Shown piece after piece: positions 7,754-14,520 of a stretch of 17,781 nt of DNA. The notes beneath the pieces are model-generated. The model had not been told where the DNA came from. It was given only the letters and a program-made list of their open reading frames with translations, and searched no databases. The stretch's first letter is position 1; each line of letters begins with the position of its first letter. The position numbers and the translations under genes are program-made. The DNA comes from an uncultured Anaerostipes sp. GTDB lineage: Bacteria; Bacillota; Clostridia; Lachnospirales; Lachnospiraceae. The stretch covers positions 1-17,781 of the forward strand of contig CAAEIR010000386.1 in assembly GCA_900756035.1 (NCBI GenBank). Direction: 5' to 3'.

Positions 7754-7808
7754 GAAAGCAAGTAAGATTATAGGAAATGGGTATGAAATTAGGAAGAATA
7801 TAGGAAGG
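7724..7808 (+). repeat. Repeated ATAGGAA motif upstream of DUF4362-rrf2 (candidate regulator sites)
   Basis: Four imperfect direct copies occur: AATCATAGGAAGG (7724-7736), GATTATAGGAAAT (7766-7778), AAATTAGGAAGA (7786-7797) and GAATATAGGAAGG (7796-7808). The GGAA cores start at 7731, 7773, 7792 and 7803, close to whole turns of the helix (42, 19 and 11 bases). The last copy merges with the Shine-Dalgarno of the DUF4362 gene. A fifth copy lies in the cysK leader. They are candidate binding sites for the Rrf2 protein encoded next door; this is inference. Confidence 0.5.
7740..7768 (+). promoter_or_regulatory. Promoter of the DUF4362-rrf2 unit
   Basis: TTGACA (7740-7745), 17 bases, then TAAGAT (7763-7768). 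The -35 is perfect and the -10 is weaker. The -35 lies in the right arm of the palindrome and overlaps the Nudix -35 on the opposite strand, so the two promoters probably compete for polymerase. Confidence 0.6.
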
Positions 7809-7819
7809 AAGGTTTCAGA

Positions 7820-8419
7820 ATGAAGAAGATACCAGGATGGGCGATTACAGCTGTAGCCCTTGTATTGAGCATAATATTGGCAGCGAATTTTATTAAGGCG
7901 AATAAAGGTGCGGCAGATCAGATCAGATCTGCAGATCCGGATGAGAAATTTGTAATTATTGCGAAGTCCAATTACAAGGAAATTGAGGCTTCCTTAAAGG
8001 AATATCCGGAAGATTTGTCAGCCAAAGAAGCTTTGAATAGCGGAATGATCGTAGTAAAAGATCAGGCATTTCAAAAAGATGGTTCAAAGGTCTGGCAGAA
8101 GTTCTTAGAGAAGATTCGAAAGAAAAAAGACGGAGCGGTGATTATATGTCAGTTTACGACAGAGGGAGATCCGATTCTTCAGTATATTTCTTATTTAGAT
8201 GGTAAATTCTATTATGTAGAAGATTCCACAAGGGATCAGTTTAGCGGAGAAAAGTATGTAGAACATACATATGATTATTTTAAACGATTTGAAGAGAACA
8301 AGCTATATACGGCATTTTTGACCAATAAGGAAGAAATGACTTTAGACGAGGCTCAGGATGTCCGGAATTTAAAGACTGCGATACAGATTTTTGAAGTAAA
8401 AGCAGATCAGATGAAGTAG
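7820..8419 (+). CDS. Membrane-anchored DUF4362-like protein
   Basis: The 199-residue product has one N-terminal hydrophobic segment at about residues 7-26 after MKK and no lipobox cysteine. It is probably anchored in the membrane with the rest outside. The body resembles DUF4362: DLSAKEALNSGMIVV near 54-68, WQKFLEKIRKKKDGAVIIC, and the block QFTTEGDPILQYISYLDGKF near 107-126, followed by a DSTRDQFSG turn. The family has no established function. Start: AGGAAGG lies just before the ATG at 7820. The rrf2 gene follows after 14 bases, so the two are very probably one transcript. The family match is from pattern memory. Confidence 0.65.
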   Translation: MKKIPGWAITAVALVLSIILAANFIKANKGAADQIRSADPDEKFVIIAKSNYKEIEASLKEYPEDLSAKEALNSGMIVVKDQAFQKDGSKVWQKFLEKIRKKKDGAVIICQFTTEGDPILQYISYLDGKFYYVEDSTRDQFSGEKYVEHTYDYFKRFEENKLYTAFLTNKEEMTLDEAQDVRNLKTAIQIFEVKADQMK

Positions 8420-8433
8420 CAGTAGGAGAATTT

Positions 8434-8871
8434 ATGAAGATATCAACAAAAGGAAGGTATGCGGTTCGGTTAATGTATGATCTTGCACTGCATCATACCG
8501 GAGACTGGATTGCATTAAAAGATATATCCAGACGACAGAATATATCGGTGAAATATTTAGAACAGATTGTACGTCAGTTAAGTATCCGGGGATATTTAAA
8601 AAGTCTGAGAGGACCCAAAGGAGGCTATCAGCTGGCAAGAGATCCCGGAGAATATACGATTTATGAGATTTTGGAGCTTACAGAGGGCAGTTTACGACCG
8701 GTTGCCTGTCTGGAAGATGAGGTGAATCAGTGTGAGAGATATCATGAGTGCCCTACGATTGGAATATGGGAAGGGCTTGGAAAGGTGATTTATGATTATC
8801 TGAACCAGATCACACTGGAAGATGTAGTGAATAAAGCACGGGAACGTGGAAGAAATGACTTTGTAATTTAA
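8434..8871 (+). CDS. Rrf2 family transcriptional regulator (IscR/CymR-like)
   Basis: The 145-residue product starts with MKISTKGRYAVRLMYDLA, the typical Rrf2 opening. A winged helix follows, with the recognition region near residues 33-66 (ISVKYLEQIVRQL, then the wing RGPKGGYQLAR). Three cysteines, C92, C100 and C106, lie in the spot where IscR-type members bind an Fe-S cluster; the spacing is x7 and x5. CymR-type cysteine regulators usually lack this set, so cluster sensing is the better inference. TAGGAG (8423-8428) lies 5 bases before the ATG. The gene is co-transcribed with DUF4362 and followed by cysK, whose family is a common Rrf2 target and, for CymR, a protein partner. The last codons and the stop lie inside a terminator hairpin. 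Confidence 0.93.
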   Translation: MKISTKGRYAVRLMYDLALHHTGDWIALKDISRRQNISVKYLEQIVRQLSIRGYLKSLRGPKGGYQLARDPGEYTIYEILELTEGSLRPVACLEDEVNQCERYHECPTIGIWEGLGKVIYDYLNQITLEDVVNKARERGRNDFVI

Positions 8872-8889
8872 TTACAAAGTCATTTTTTT
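8853..8889 (+). terminator. Terminator overlapping the 3' end of rrf2
   Basis: A perfect 15-bp stem, AAATGACTTTGTAAT (8853-8867) with ATTACAAAGTCATTT (8871-8885), has a TTA loop and a run of seven T (8883-8889). The rrf2 stop TAA (8869-8871) is in the loop, so the last five codons form the left arm. It separates rrf2 from cysK. Confidence 0.92.
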
Positions 8890-8897
8890 AAAAACGC

Positions 8898-8925
8898 TTG
8901 ACATTTTTCCAAACCATGATAAAAT
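8898..8925 (+). promoter_or_regulatory. Promoter of cysK
   Basis: A perfect TTGACA (8898-8903), 16 bases, then TAAAAT (8920-8925). The -35 begins only 8 bases after the T-run of the rrf2 terminator. The start at about 8932 leaves a leader of about 50 bases that holds the ATAGGAA motif. Confidence 0.85.
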
Positions 8926-8940
8926 AAAAACATATCAAAC

Positions 8941-8960
8941 AAGTATGAATTATAGGAAAT
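8941..8960 (+). repeat. ATAGGAA motif copy in the cysK leader (candidate operator)
   Basis: The 12 bases ATTATAGGAAAT (8949-8960) are identical to 7767-7778 upstream of the DUF4362-rrf2 unit. The match extends imperfectly leftward: AAGTATGA here and AAGTAAG at 7760. The site lies between the cysK transcription start and its ribosome binding site, where a bound regulator could block elongation. Confidence 0.5.
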
Positions 8961-8982
8961 AAAAAATAAAGGAGAAGAAAAA

Positions 8983-9912
8983 ATGTCAAAAGTATATCAG
9001 AGTGTAACAGATTTAATTGGAAGAACTCCATTGCTGGAGGTAAAAAATATTGAGAAGAAATTTGGTCTGGAGGCAAAACTTCTTGTAAAATTGGAAGGAT
9101 TTAATCCGGCAGGAAGTGCAAAAGACCGAATTGCATTTCAGATGATCAAGGATGCAGAAGAAGCGGGAAAACTGAAAGAAGGATCTGTCATTATTGAGCC
9201 GACTTCAGGAAACACAGGAATTGGTCTTGCGTCCATCGGAGCATCCAGAGGATATCGCGTGATTTTAACTATGCCTGAGACTATGAGCGTTGAGCGCAGA
9301 AATCTTTTAAAGGCATATGGTGCAGAAATTGTTTTGACCGATGGTGCTCAGGGAATGAAGGGAGCTATTGAGAAGGCTAAGGAACTGGCAGAAGAGACAG
9401 AAGGAGCATTTCTGGCAGGACAATTTGTGAATCCGTCGAATTCAAAAGTTCACAGATTGACAACAGGGCCGGAGATCTGGGAAGATACTGACGGAGAAGT
9501 GGATATTTTTATTGCAGGTGTCGGAACCGGAGGAACTGTCACAGGTGTTGGAGAATATTTAAAATCAAAGAAGGAAGATGTGGAAGTAATAGCGATAGAG
9601 CCCTCTTCATCTCCGATATTGTCCAAAGGCGAGGCGGGACCTCATAAGATTCAGGGAATTGGTGCGGGATTTGTGCCGGATGTACTGAACACAGAAATCT
9701 ATGATGAAATAATTACCGTAGAAAATGAAGATGCTTTTGATTACGGTAAGCTTGTAGCAGTAGAAGAAGGAATCCTGGTTGGAATTTCTTCCGGAGCAGC
9801 ATTATGGGCAGGTATTAAAGTGGCAAAACGTCCGGAAAATAAGGGAAAAACGATTGTGGTTTTTCTTCCTGATAATGGAGACCGCTACTTGTCAACACCT
9901 ATGTTTTCTTAG
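8983..9912 (+). CDS. cysK: Cysteine synthase (O-acetylserine sulfhydrylase A)
   Basis: The 309-residue product matches the usual CysK length. It makes cysteine from O-acetylserine and sulfide with pyridoxal phosphate, in the cytoplasm. The PLP lysine is K47 in NPAGSAKDR. The substrate loop TSGNTG is at 74-79, and the phosphate-binding loop GTGGT is in AGVGTGGTVTGV near 180-190. A late SSGAA block (near 268) contacts the PLP ring nitrogen in this family. The C terminus DNGDRYLSTPMF is typical of CysK; SerAT-binding depends on a terminal Ile in other species, which is absent here (the protein ends in FS). AAAGGAG (8968-8974) lies 8 bases before the ATG. It has its own promoter and terminator, and the neighbouring rrf2 gene is its likely regulator. 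Confidence 0.95.
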   Translation: MSKVYQSVTDLIGRTPLLEVKNIEKKFGLEAKLLVKLEGFNPAGSAKDRIAFQMIKDAEEAGKLKEGSVIIEPTSGNTGIGLASIGASRGYRVILTMPETMSVERRNLLKAYGAEIVLTDGAQGMKGAIEKAKELAEETEGAFLAGQFVNPSNSKVHRLTTGPEIWEDTDGEVDIFIAGVGTGGTVTGVGEYLKSKKEDVEVIAIEPSSSPILSKGEAGPHKIQGIGAGFVPDVLNTEIYDEIITVENEDAFDYGKLVAVEEGILVGISSGAALWAGIKVAKRPENKGKTIVVFLPDNGDRYLSTPMFS

Positions 9913-9949
9913 AAAATTGCAGCCTGTAAAATCTCGATAAACAGATTTG

Positions 9950-10002
9950 ACAGATCATTGTATACGGAATCATGATTTTTCGTATACAGTGGTCTGTTTT
10001 TT
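9950..10002 (+). terminator. Terminator of cysK
   Basis: A 17-bp stem, ACAGATCATTGTATACG (9950-9966) with CGTATACAGTGGTCTGT (9981-9997), has two G:U pairs in RNA and no gaps. The loop contains the small palindrome AATCATGATT. Six T follow at 9997-10002. Confidence 0.9.
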
Positions 10003-10003
10003 A

Positions 10004-10012
10004 TGATACAAT
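10004..10012 (+). promoter_or_regulatory. Extended -10 promoter candidate for polA-coaE
   Basis: TGATACAAT (10004-10012) is an extended -10 element (TGn before TACAAT). No good -35 is visible, because that region is occupied by the cysK terminator stem. The start at about 10019 gives a leader of about 50 bases. Confidence 0.5.
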
Positions 10013-10068
10013 AATCTACAACGGTTTGATCAGACAGAAAGAAAATAAAAGAAAAGGAGAACATCCGG

Positions 10069-12702
10069 ATGGATCACAAATTATTATTAATTGACGGGAA
10101 CAGTATATTAAACAGGGCATTTTATGGCCTTCCGGAGATGACGAACAGCCAGGGACTTCATACCAATGCGGTTTTGGGATTCCTGAATATTATGTTCAAA
10201 TTTTTGGAAGAAGAACAGCCAAGCCATCTGGCAGTAGCTTTTGATTTAAAAGCTCCGACATTTCGCCATAAAATGTATGAAGAATATAAGGGAACAAGGA
10301 AAGGGATGCCGGAAGAACTTGCCGAGCAGGTTCCGGTGATCAAAGATGTCTTGAAAGCGATGGATATTCCGATGATGATGAAAGAGGGATATGAGGCGGA
10401 TGATCTTCTTGGGACGATGTCTGTGCGTGGAGAAAAAGAGGGGTATCAGGTGACGATTGTTTCCGGAGATCGGGATCTTCTTCAGCTGGCAACAGATCAG
10501 GTACAGATTCGAATTCCGAAAACGAATCGTGCCAGAACAACGGTGGAGAACTATTTTGCGGCAGATGTTCTGGAAAAATATCAGGTGACGCCAAAAGAAT
10601 TTATCGATGTGAAAGCGTTAATGGGAGATGCTTCTGACAATATTCCGGGAATTCCGGGGATCGGAGAGAAAACTGCGACGAAGCTGATTCGGGAATTCCA
10701 AAGCATTGAAAATGCCTATGAACATATTGAAGAAGTGAAGCCGAACCGGGCAAAGAATAACTTACAGGAATATTTTGATCAGGGAGTTATGAGTAAGGAA
10801 CTGGCAACGATTAAGCTGGACAGCCCTGTTGATATTACCTTTGAAGAGGCAGAGATTTCTGAAATCTATACGAAAGAGGCATATCATCTGTTAAAAGAAT
10901 TGGGATTTAAAACGATTTTGAAACGGTTTGAAGGAGAACGTGAGGAAGAATTTTCCGTTGAGATTCGTGAAATTACAGATTTGGCAGAGACAGAAGAAGT
11001 ATTTTTACAGGCGTTTGATGCAGAGTCTGTTGGAGTTTCTTTATATAAGGAAGAAACAGGAATGTGGGCGGTGCTGTCAGTAGAAGGACAGGGAAATTAT
11101 CTGTTGAAAGCGGAAGGTTTTCTGACGGAAGAGTTTTTGTATGAAAAAGTCAGTGAACTCTATCGCAGCGCCGGGTGTGTGGCGATGATGGAGATGAAGG
11201 AACACCTCTCCGATCTGAAGGCAGAGGAGGAAACAAAGAGTCTCTTTGATGTTTCACTGGCGGCATATTTGATAAATCCGCTGAAGAGCACCTATGAATA
11301 TGACGATATTGCCAGAGATTATAAAGGTCTGATGCTGCCGTCCAGAAAGGAACTGTTGGATAAGAAACATCCGATGGTTTCCGATGGCGAACTGACTTTG
11401 GAAGGCCGTAAAATTATGGGATTTGAAGCATGGGTTGCCAGAGAATCCATAAAACCTTTATCTGAGAAGCTTCAGGAATTGAATATGATGAACCTCTATC
11501 GGGAGATTGAGATTCCGACTATGTTTGCGCTCCATGATATGGAAGTTCGGGGAATTCATGTGGATTCCGCTGCTTTGAAAGAATATGGAGATCAGCTGGT
11601 TGGGCGAATCGAGGAACTTCAGAATTCTATTTATAAAGAAGCAGGGGAAGAATTTAATATTAATTCCCCAAAACAGTTGGGTGTCGTACTCTTCGAACAT
11701 ATGAAACTGGAAGGAGCCAAAAAGACAAAGAGCGGCTATTCTACCAGTGTGGATGTTCTGGAAAAGATCGAACATTTATATCCGATTGTTCCGATGATTT
11801 TGGAATACAGACAGTTAACGAAGCTAAAATCTACTTACGCAGATGGTCTTGCCAACTATATTGGAGATGATCAGAGAATTCATGGGAAATTTAATCAGAC
11901 GATTACAGCAACCGGGCGGATTAGCAGTACAGAGCCAAATCTTCAAAATATTCCAATCCGTATGGATCTTGGACGAAAGATTCGTAAAGTATTTTTACCG
12001 GAAGAGGGATATGTATTTTTAGATGCCGATTACTCTCAGATTGAATTGCGAGTGCTGGCTCATTTATCCGAGGATGAGAAGCTAAATCATGCTTACGAGG
12101 AGAATCAGGATATTCATGCGAGAACGGCATCCGAAGTCTTTGGAGTTCCGATGGATCAGGTGACTTCCGGACAGAGAAGAGATGCGAAAGCGGTAAATTT
12201 CGGAATTATCTATGGATTAAGCGCATTTGGATTGAGCCAGGATTTAAAAATTACGAGAAAGCAGGCGCAGGAGTATATTGACAAATATTTTGCAACCTAT
12301 CCAAAAGTAAAAGAATTTTTAGATCGGGAAGTGGAAAAAGGAAAAACAGAAGGCTTTGTGACAACGATGTTCCATCGCATCCGTCCGATTCCGGAGCTAA
12401 AGTCCAGTAACTTTATGCAGAGGAATTTCGGTGAACGTGTCGCTATGAACTCGCCGATTCAGGGAACAGCAGCAGATATTATTAAGATTGCTATGATTCG
12501 TGTGAACATGAAATTAAAAGAACAAAATATGAAATCCCGGCTGATTCTTCAGATCCATGATGAACTTCTGATAGAGACGCATTTGGATGAATTTGATCAG
12601 GTGAAAGAGATTTTGAGAGATGAGATGGTAAATGCTGTTAAGCTGAGAGTTCCTCTGAAAGTTGATATCAATCAGGGAAATAGCTGGTATGAAGCAAAGT
12701 AA
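10069..12702 (+). CDS. polA: DNA polymerase I
   Basis: This 877-residue protein has the full Pol I layout and acts in Okazaki fragment maturation and repair. The 5' nuclease domain has LLIDGNS (D9), EADDLLG near 109-115, SGDRD near 132-136, MGDASDN near 185-191, and a helix-hairpin-helix GIPGIGEKTA near 194-203. The polymerase domain has motif A DYSQIELR (catalytic D654), motif B with R703, K707 and F711 (RRDAKAVNFGIIYG), and motif C QIHDE (D831). In the 3'-5' exonuclease region D317 and E319 remain, but the positions matching E. coli D424 and D501 appear to be H379 and E459, so proofreading is probably lost, as in Bacillus-type enzymes. AAAAGGAGA lies 8 bases before the ATG. coaE follows after 12 bases. 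Confidence 0.97.
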   Translation: MDHKLLLIDGNSILNRAFYGLPEMTNSQGLHTNAVLGFLNIMFKFLEEEQPSHLAVAFDLKAPTFRHKMYEEYKGTRKGMPEELAEQVPVIKDVLKAMDIPMMMKEGYEADDLLGTMSVRGEKEGYQVTIVSGDRDLLQLATDQVQIRIPKTNRARTTVENYFAADVLEKYQVTPKEFIDVKALMGDASDNIPGIPGIGEKTATKLIREFQSIENAYEHIEEVKPNRAKNNLQEYFDQGVMSKELATIKLDSPVDITFEEAEISEIYTKEAYHLLKELGFKTILKRFEGEREEEFSVEIREITDLAETEEVFLQAFDAESVGVSLYKEETGMWAVLSVEGQGNYLLKAEGFLTEEFLYEKVSELYRSAGCVAMMEMKEHLSDLKAEEETKSLFDVSLAAYLINPLKSTYEYDDIARDYKGLMLPSRKELLDKKHPMVSDGELTLEGRKIMGFEAWVARESIKPLSEKLQELNMMNLYREIEIPTMFALHDMEVRGIHVDSAALKEYGDQLVGRIEELQNSIYKEAGEEFNINSPKQLGVVLFEHMKLEGAKKTKSGYSTSVDVLEKIEHLYPIVPMILEYRQLTKLKSTYADGLANYIGDDQRIHGKFNQTITATGRISSTEPNLQNIPIRMDLGRKIRKVFLPEEGYVFLDADYSQIELRVLAHLSEDEKLNHAYEENQDIHARTASEVFGVPMDQVTSGQRRDAKAVNFGIIYGLSAFGLSQDLKITRKQAQEYIDKYFATYPKVKEFLDREVEKGKTEGFVTTMFHRIRPIPELKSSNFMQRNFGERVAMNSPIQGTAADIIKIAMIRVNMKLKEQNMKSRLILQIHDELLIETHLDEFDQVKEILRDEMVNAVKLRVPLKVDINQGNSWYEAK

Positions 12703-12714
12703 GGAGATATACAG

Positions 12715-13308
12715 ATGAAAATCATTGGGATTACCGGAGGTGTCGGGTCCGGTAAAAGTGAGATTTTAAATATTTTAAGAGAAGAGTATCAGGCAGAAGT
12801 AATTATGGCAGATCGGGTGGCGCATGAGCTGATGGCGCCGGGTGCCGTAAGTTATGAGGGAATCTTAGATGTTTTTGGAAAAGAGATTTTAAAGGAAGAT
12901 CAGACCATTGACCGGCAGAAGCTGGGGGCGATTGTATTTGCAGATGAAGAAAAGCTTGTGAAGCTTAATAAGATCACGCATGGAAATGTAGATGCAGAAA
13001 TTTTAAATCGGATGGAGAAGATCAAAGCAAAGAATCCTCAGGCTTTGATTGTAATTGAGGTAGCGTTGCTGGTAGGAGCAGCCTATGAGAAGATATTTGA
13101 TCAGCTCTGGTATATTTTTACCAGAGAGGAAGTGCGGTTTGAACGATTAAAGGCTTCCAGAGGATATTCAGATGAAAAGATCGTTCAAATGATCAAACAT
13201 CAGAAAAGTGAAGAAGAATTTAAGAAGGCAGCGACTCACATGATTGATAATTCCGGCAGTTTAGAAGCGACGAGAGAACAAATTGGTAAAATCCTGGGAG
13301 ATAAATAA
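12715..13308 (+). CDS. coaE: Dephospho-CoA kinase
   Basis: The 197-residue product, normal for CoaE, carries out the last step of coenzyme A synthesis: phosphorylation of the ribose 3'-OH of dephospho-CoA by ATP. The N terminus IGITGGVGSGKS holds the Walker A loop at residues 8-15. The DRVAHELMAPG segment near 33-43 and VIEVALLVGAAYE near 119-131 fit the substrate region and the LLFE-like core, with a lid helix near 140-165 (REEVRFERLKASRGYSDEK). It lies 12 bases after polA, and AAGGAG overlaps the polA stop, so the two form an operon. polA-coaE adjacency is common in Firmicutes. Confidence 0.95.
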   Translation: MKIIGITGGVGSGKSEILNILREEYQAEVIMADRVAHELMAPGAVSYEGILDVFGKEILKEDQTIDRQKLGAIVFADEEKLVKLNKITHGNVDAEILNRMEKIKAKNPQALIVIEVALLVGAAYEKIFDQLWYIFTREEVRFERLKASRGYSDEKIVQMIKHQKSEEEFKKAATHMIDNSGSLEATREQIGKILGDK

Positions 13309-13338
13309 GATAAAGCAGTGGATTCTTAAATATCCTTG

Positions 13339-13347
13339 TGTTATAAT
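13339..13347 (+). promoter_or_regulatory. Extended -10 promoter for the yycJ-like operon
   Basis: TGTTATAAT (13339-13347) is a perfect extended -10 element without a good -35. The start near 13354 would give a leader of about 45 bases to the GTG at 13399. That leader contains a small AGGG/CCCT hairpin at 13358-13371. Confidence 0.6.
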
Positions 13348-13398
13348 ATTTGCCAATAGGGTTTTCTCCCTATGGAAACAGGAAAAGAGGTAAACTTC

Positions 13399-14223
13399 GT
13401 GAAGTTAACGAGTATTGCGAGCAGCAGTGAGGGAAACTGTATCTACGTTGGAACAGACAGGACAAAGCTTCTTGTAGACTGCGGCATAAGTGCGAAGCGG
13501 ATTGAGCAGGCGCTTACGGAACTTGATCTTACCGTTCCACAGTTTCATGGAATTTTGATTACCCATGAACATACGGATCACATCAAAGGATTGGGTGTCT
13601 TGTTAAGAAGATACGGGCTTCCGGTATTTGCTACGGGAAAGACCATTGATGCCATTTTGCAGTATAAGGGTCTGGGAAAAGTAGACAAGCACTGGTTTCA
13701 TTCCATCGATGCCGACAGACCGTTTGAGATTGGAGATATTACGGCAGAGGCATCCAGAGTCTGGCATGATGCGGCAGATCCGGTCTGCTATTCTTTTCGG
13801 TCGGAGGGCGTGAAAGCAAGCATTGCAACAGACCTTGGAGATTATGATGAATATCTGGTGGAGAAGATTTACGGATCAGATATTTTGTTTGTAGAGGCAA
13901 ATCATGATGTGAATATGCTTCAGGTGGGACGTTATCCGTATTATTTGAAGAGAAGAATTTTGGGAAGACACGGACATTTGTCAAATGAGAGATGCGCTCA
14001 GTTAATTGAAGATGCAGCATCCGAGAAGACAAAGAAAGTATATCTGGGACATTTGAGTAAAGAGAATAATTATGAGAAACTTGCATACGAGACAGTAAAG
14101 GTTTCATTACATAATAAGAAGGAACTTCCTTTGGAAGTTGCCAGAAGAGATATGGTGTCAACCATAACAAGCATTGCATATCAGGACTCGCAGGAGCGAA
14201 TCTTGAAGGAAGTAAATATTTAG
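13399..14223 (+). CDS. MBL-fold metallohydrolase, YycJ/WalJ-like
   Basis: The 274-residue metallo-beta-lactamase-fold protein carries the zinc motif HEHTDH at about 56-61. Further metal ligands are likely at RVWHDA near 130 and in the TDLGD block near 144, with a late GHLS element. It resembles YycJ/WalJ, a 5'-3' DNA exonuclease family often linked to the WalRK locus, though no walRK genes are here. The start is put at GTG 13399 (MKLTSIASSSEGN), because AAAGAGG (13384-13390) lies 8 bases before it and the family begins at this point. The in-frame ATG at 13372 lacks a ribosome binding site and would add nine non-conserved residues. The next gene's AGGAGG overlaps its stop. Confidence 0.88.
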   Translation: MKLTSIASSSEGNCIYVGTDRTKLLVDCGISAKRIEQALTELDLTVPQFHGILITHEHTDHIKGLGVLLRRYGLPVFATGKTIDAILQYKGLGKVDKHWFHSIDADRPFEIGDITAEASRVWHDAADPVCYSFRSEGVKASIATDLGDYDEYLVEKIYGSDILFVEANHDVNMLQVGRYPYYLKRRILGRHGHLSNERCAQLIEDAASEKTKKVYLGHLSKENNYEKLAYETVKVSLHNKKELPLEVARRDMVSTITSIAYQDSQERILKEVNI

Positions 14224-14235
14224 GAGGAATTAGAT

Positions 14236-14508
14236 ATGGAAAAAACAGTGATTACAGTTGTCGGGAAAGACGGTGTGGGGATTATTGCAAAGGTTTGTGA
14301 TTATTTAGCAAATAATAATGTAAATATTTTAGATATTTCCCAGACAATTACCGGTGGATTCTTTAATATGATGATGGTAGTAAACCCGGTAAATTCATCA
14401 AAAGATATTGTAACTTTGTCAGAAGAATTAAAACAGATCGGAGAAGAGATCGGTGTTGTAATTCAGGCACAGAATGAAAAAATCTTTGATATTATGCACA
14501 GAATTTAG
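14236..14508 (+). CDS. ACT domain-containing protein
   Basis: The 90-residue product is a single ACT domain (the UPF0237 type). It starts VITVVGKDGVGIIAKVCDYLA, with the ligand-binding glycine turn near residues 11-15 and the helix after it, then NVNILDISQTITGGFFNMMMVV. ACT domains bind amino acids and regulate partner enzymes; the ligand here is unknown. AGGAGG (14222-14227) overlaps the stop of the upstream hydrolase. The UPF0210 gene begins 13 bases after it, and this pair is conserved in many Firmicutes, which suggests that the two proteins work together. Confidence 0.92.
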   Translation: MEKTVITVVGKDGVGIIAKVCDYLANNNVNILDISQTITGGFFNMMMVVNPVNSSKDIVTLSEELKQIGEEIGVVIQAQNEKIFDIMHRI

Positions 14509-14520
14509 AGGGGTGGCGGT

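Noticed and set aside
8926..8950. CATA/TATG dyad downstream of the cysK -10 as an operator
   Set aside because: Only four bases per arm; too weak to claim compared with the repeated ATAGGAA motif.
12698..12717. AAGGAGATATACAG before coaE, like the phage T7 gene 10 site used in vectors
   Set aside because: It is a natural Shine-Dalgarno overlapping the polA stop; flanking DNA is chromosomal and no vector sequence is present.
13372..13398. ATG at 13372 as the start of the YycJ-like hydrolase
   Set aside because: No Shine-Dalgarno precedes it, while the GTG at 13399 has AAAGAGG at the right distance and matches the family's N terminus.
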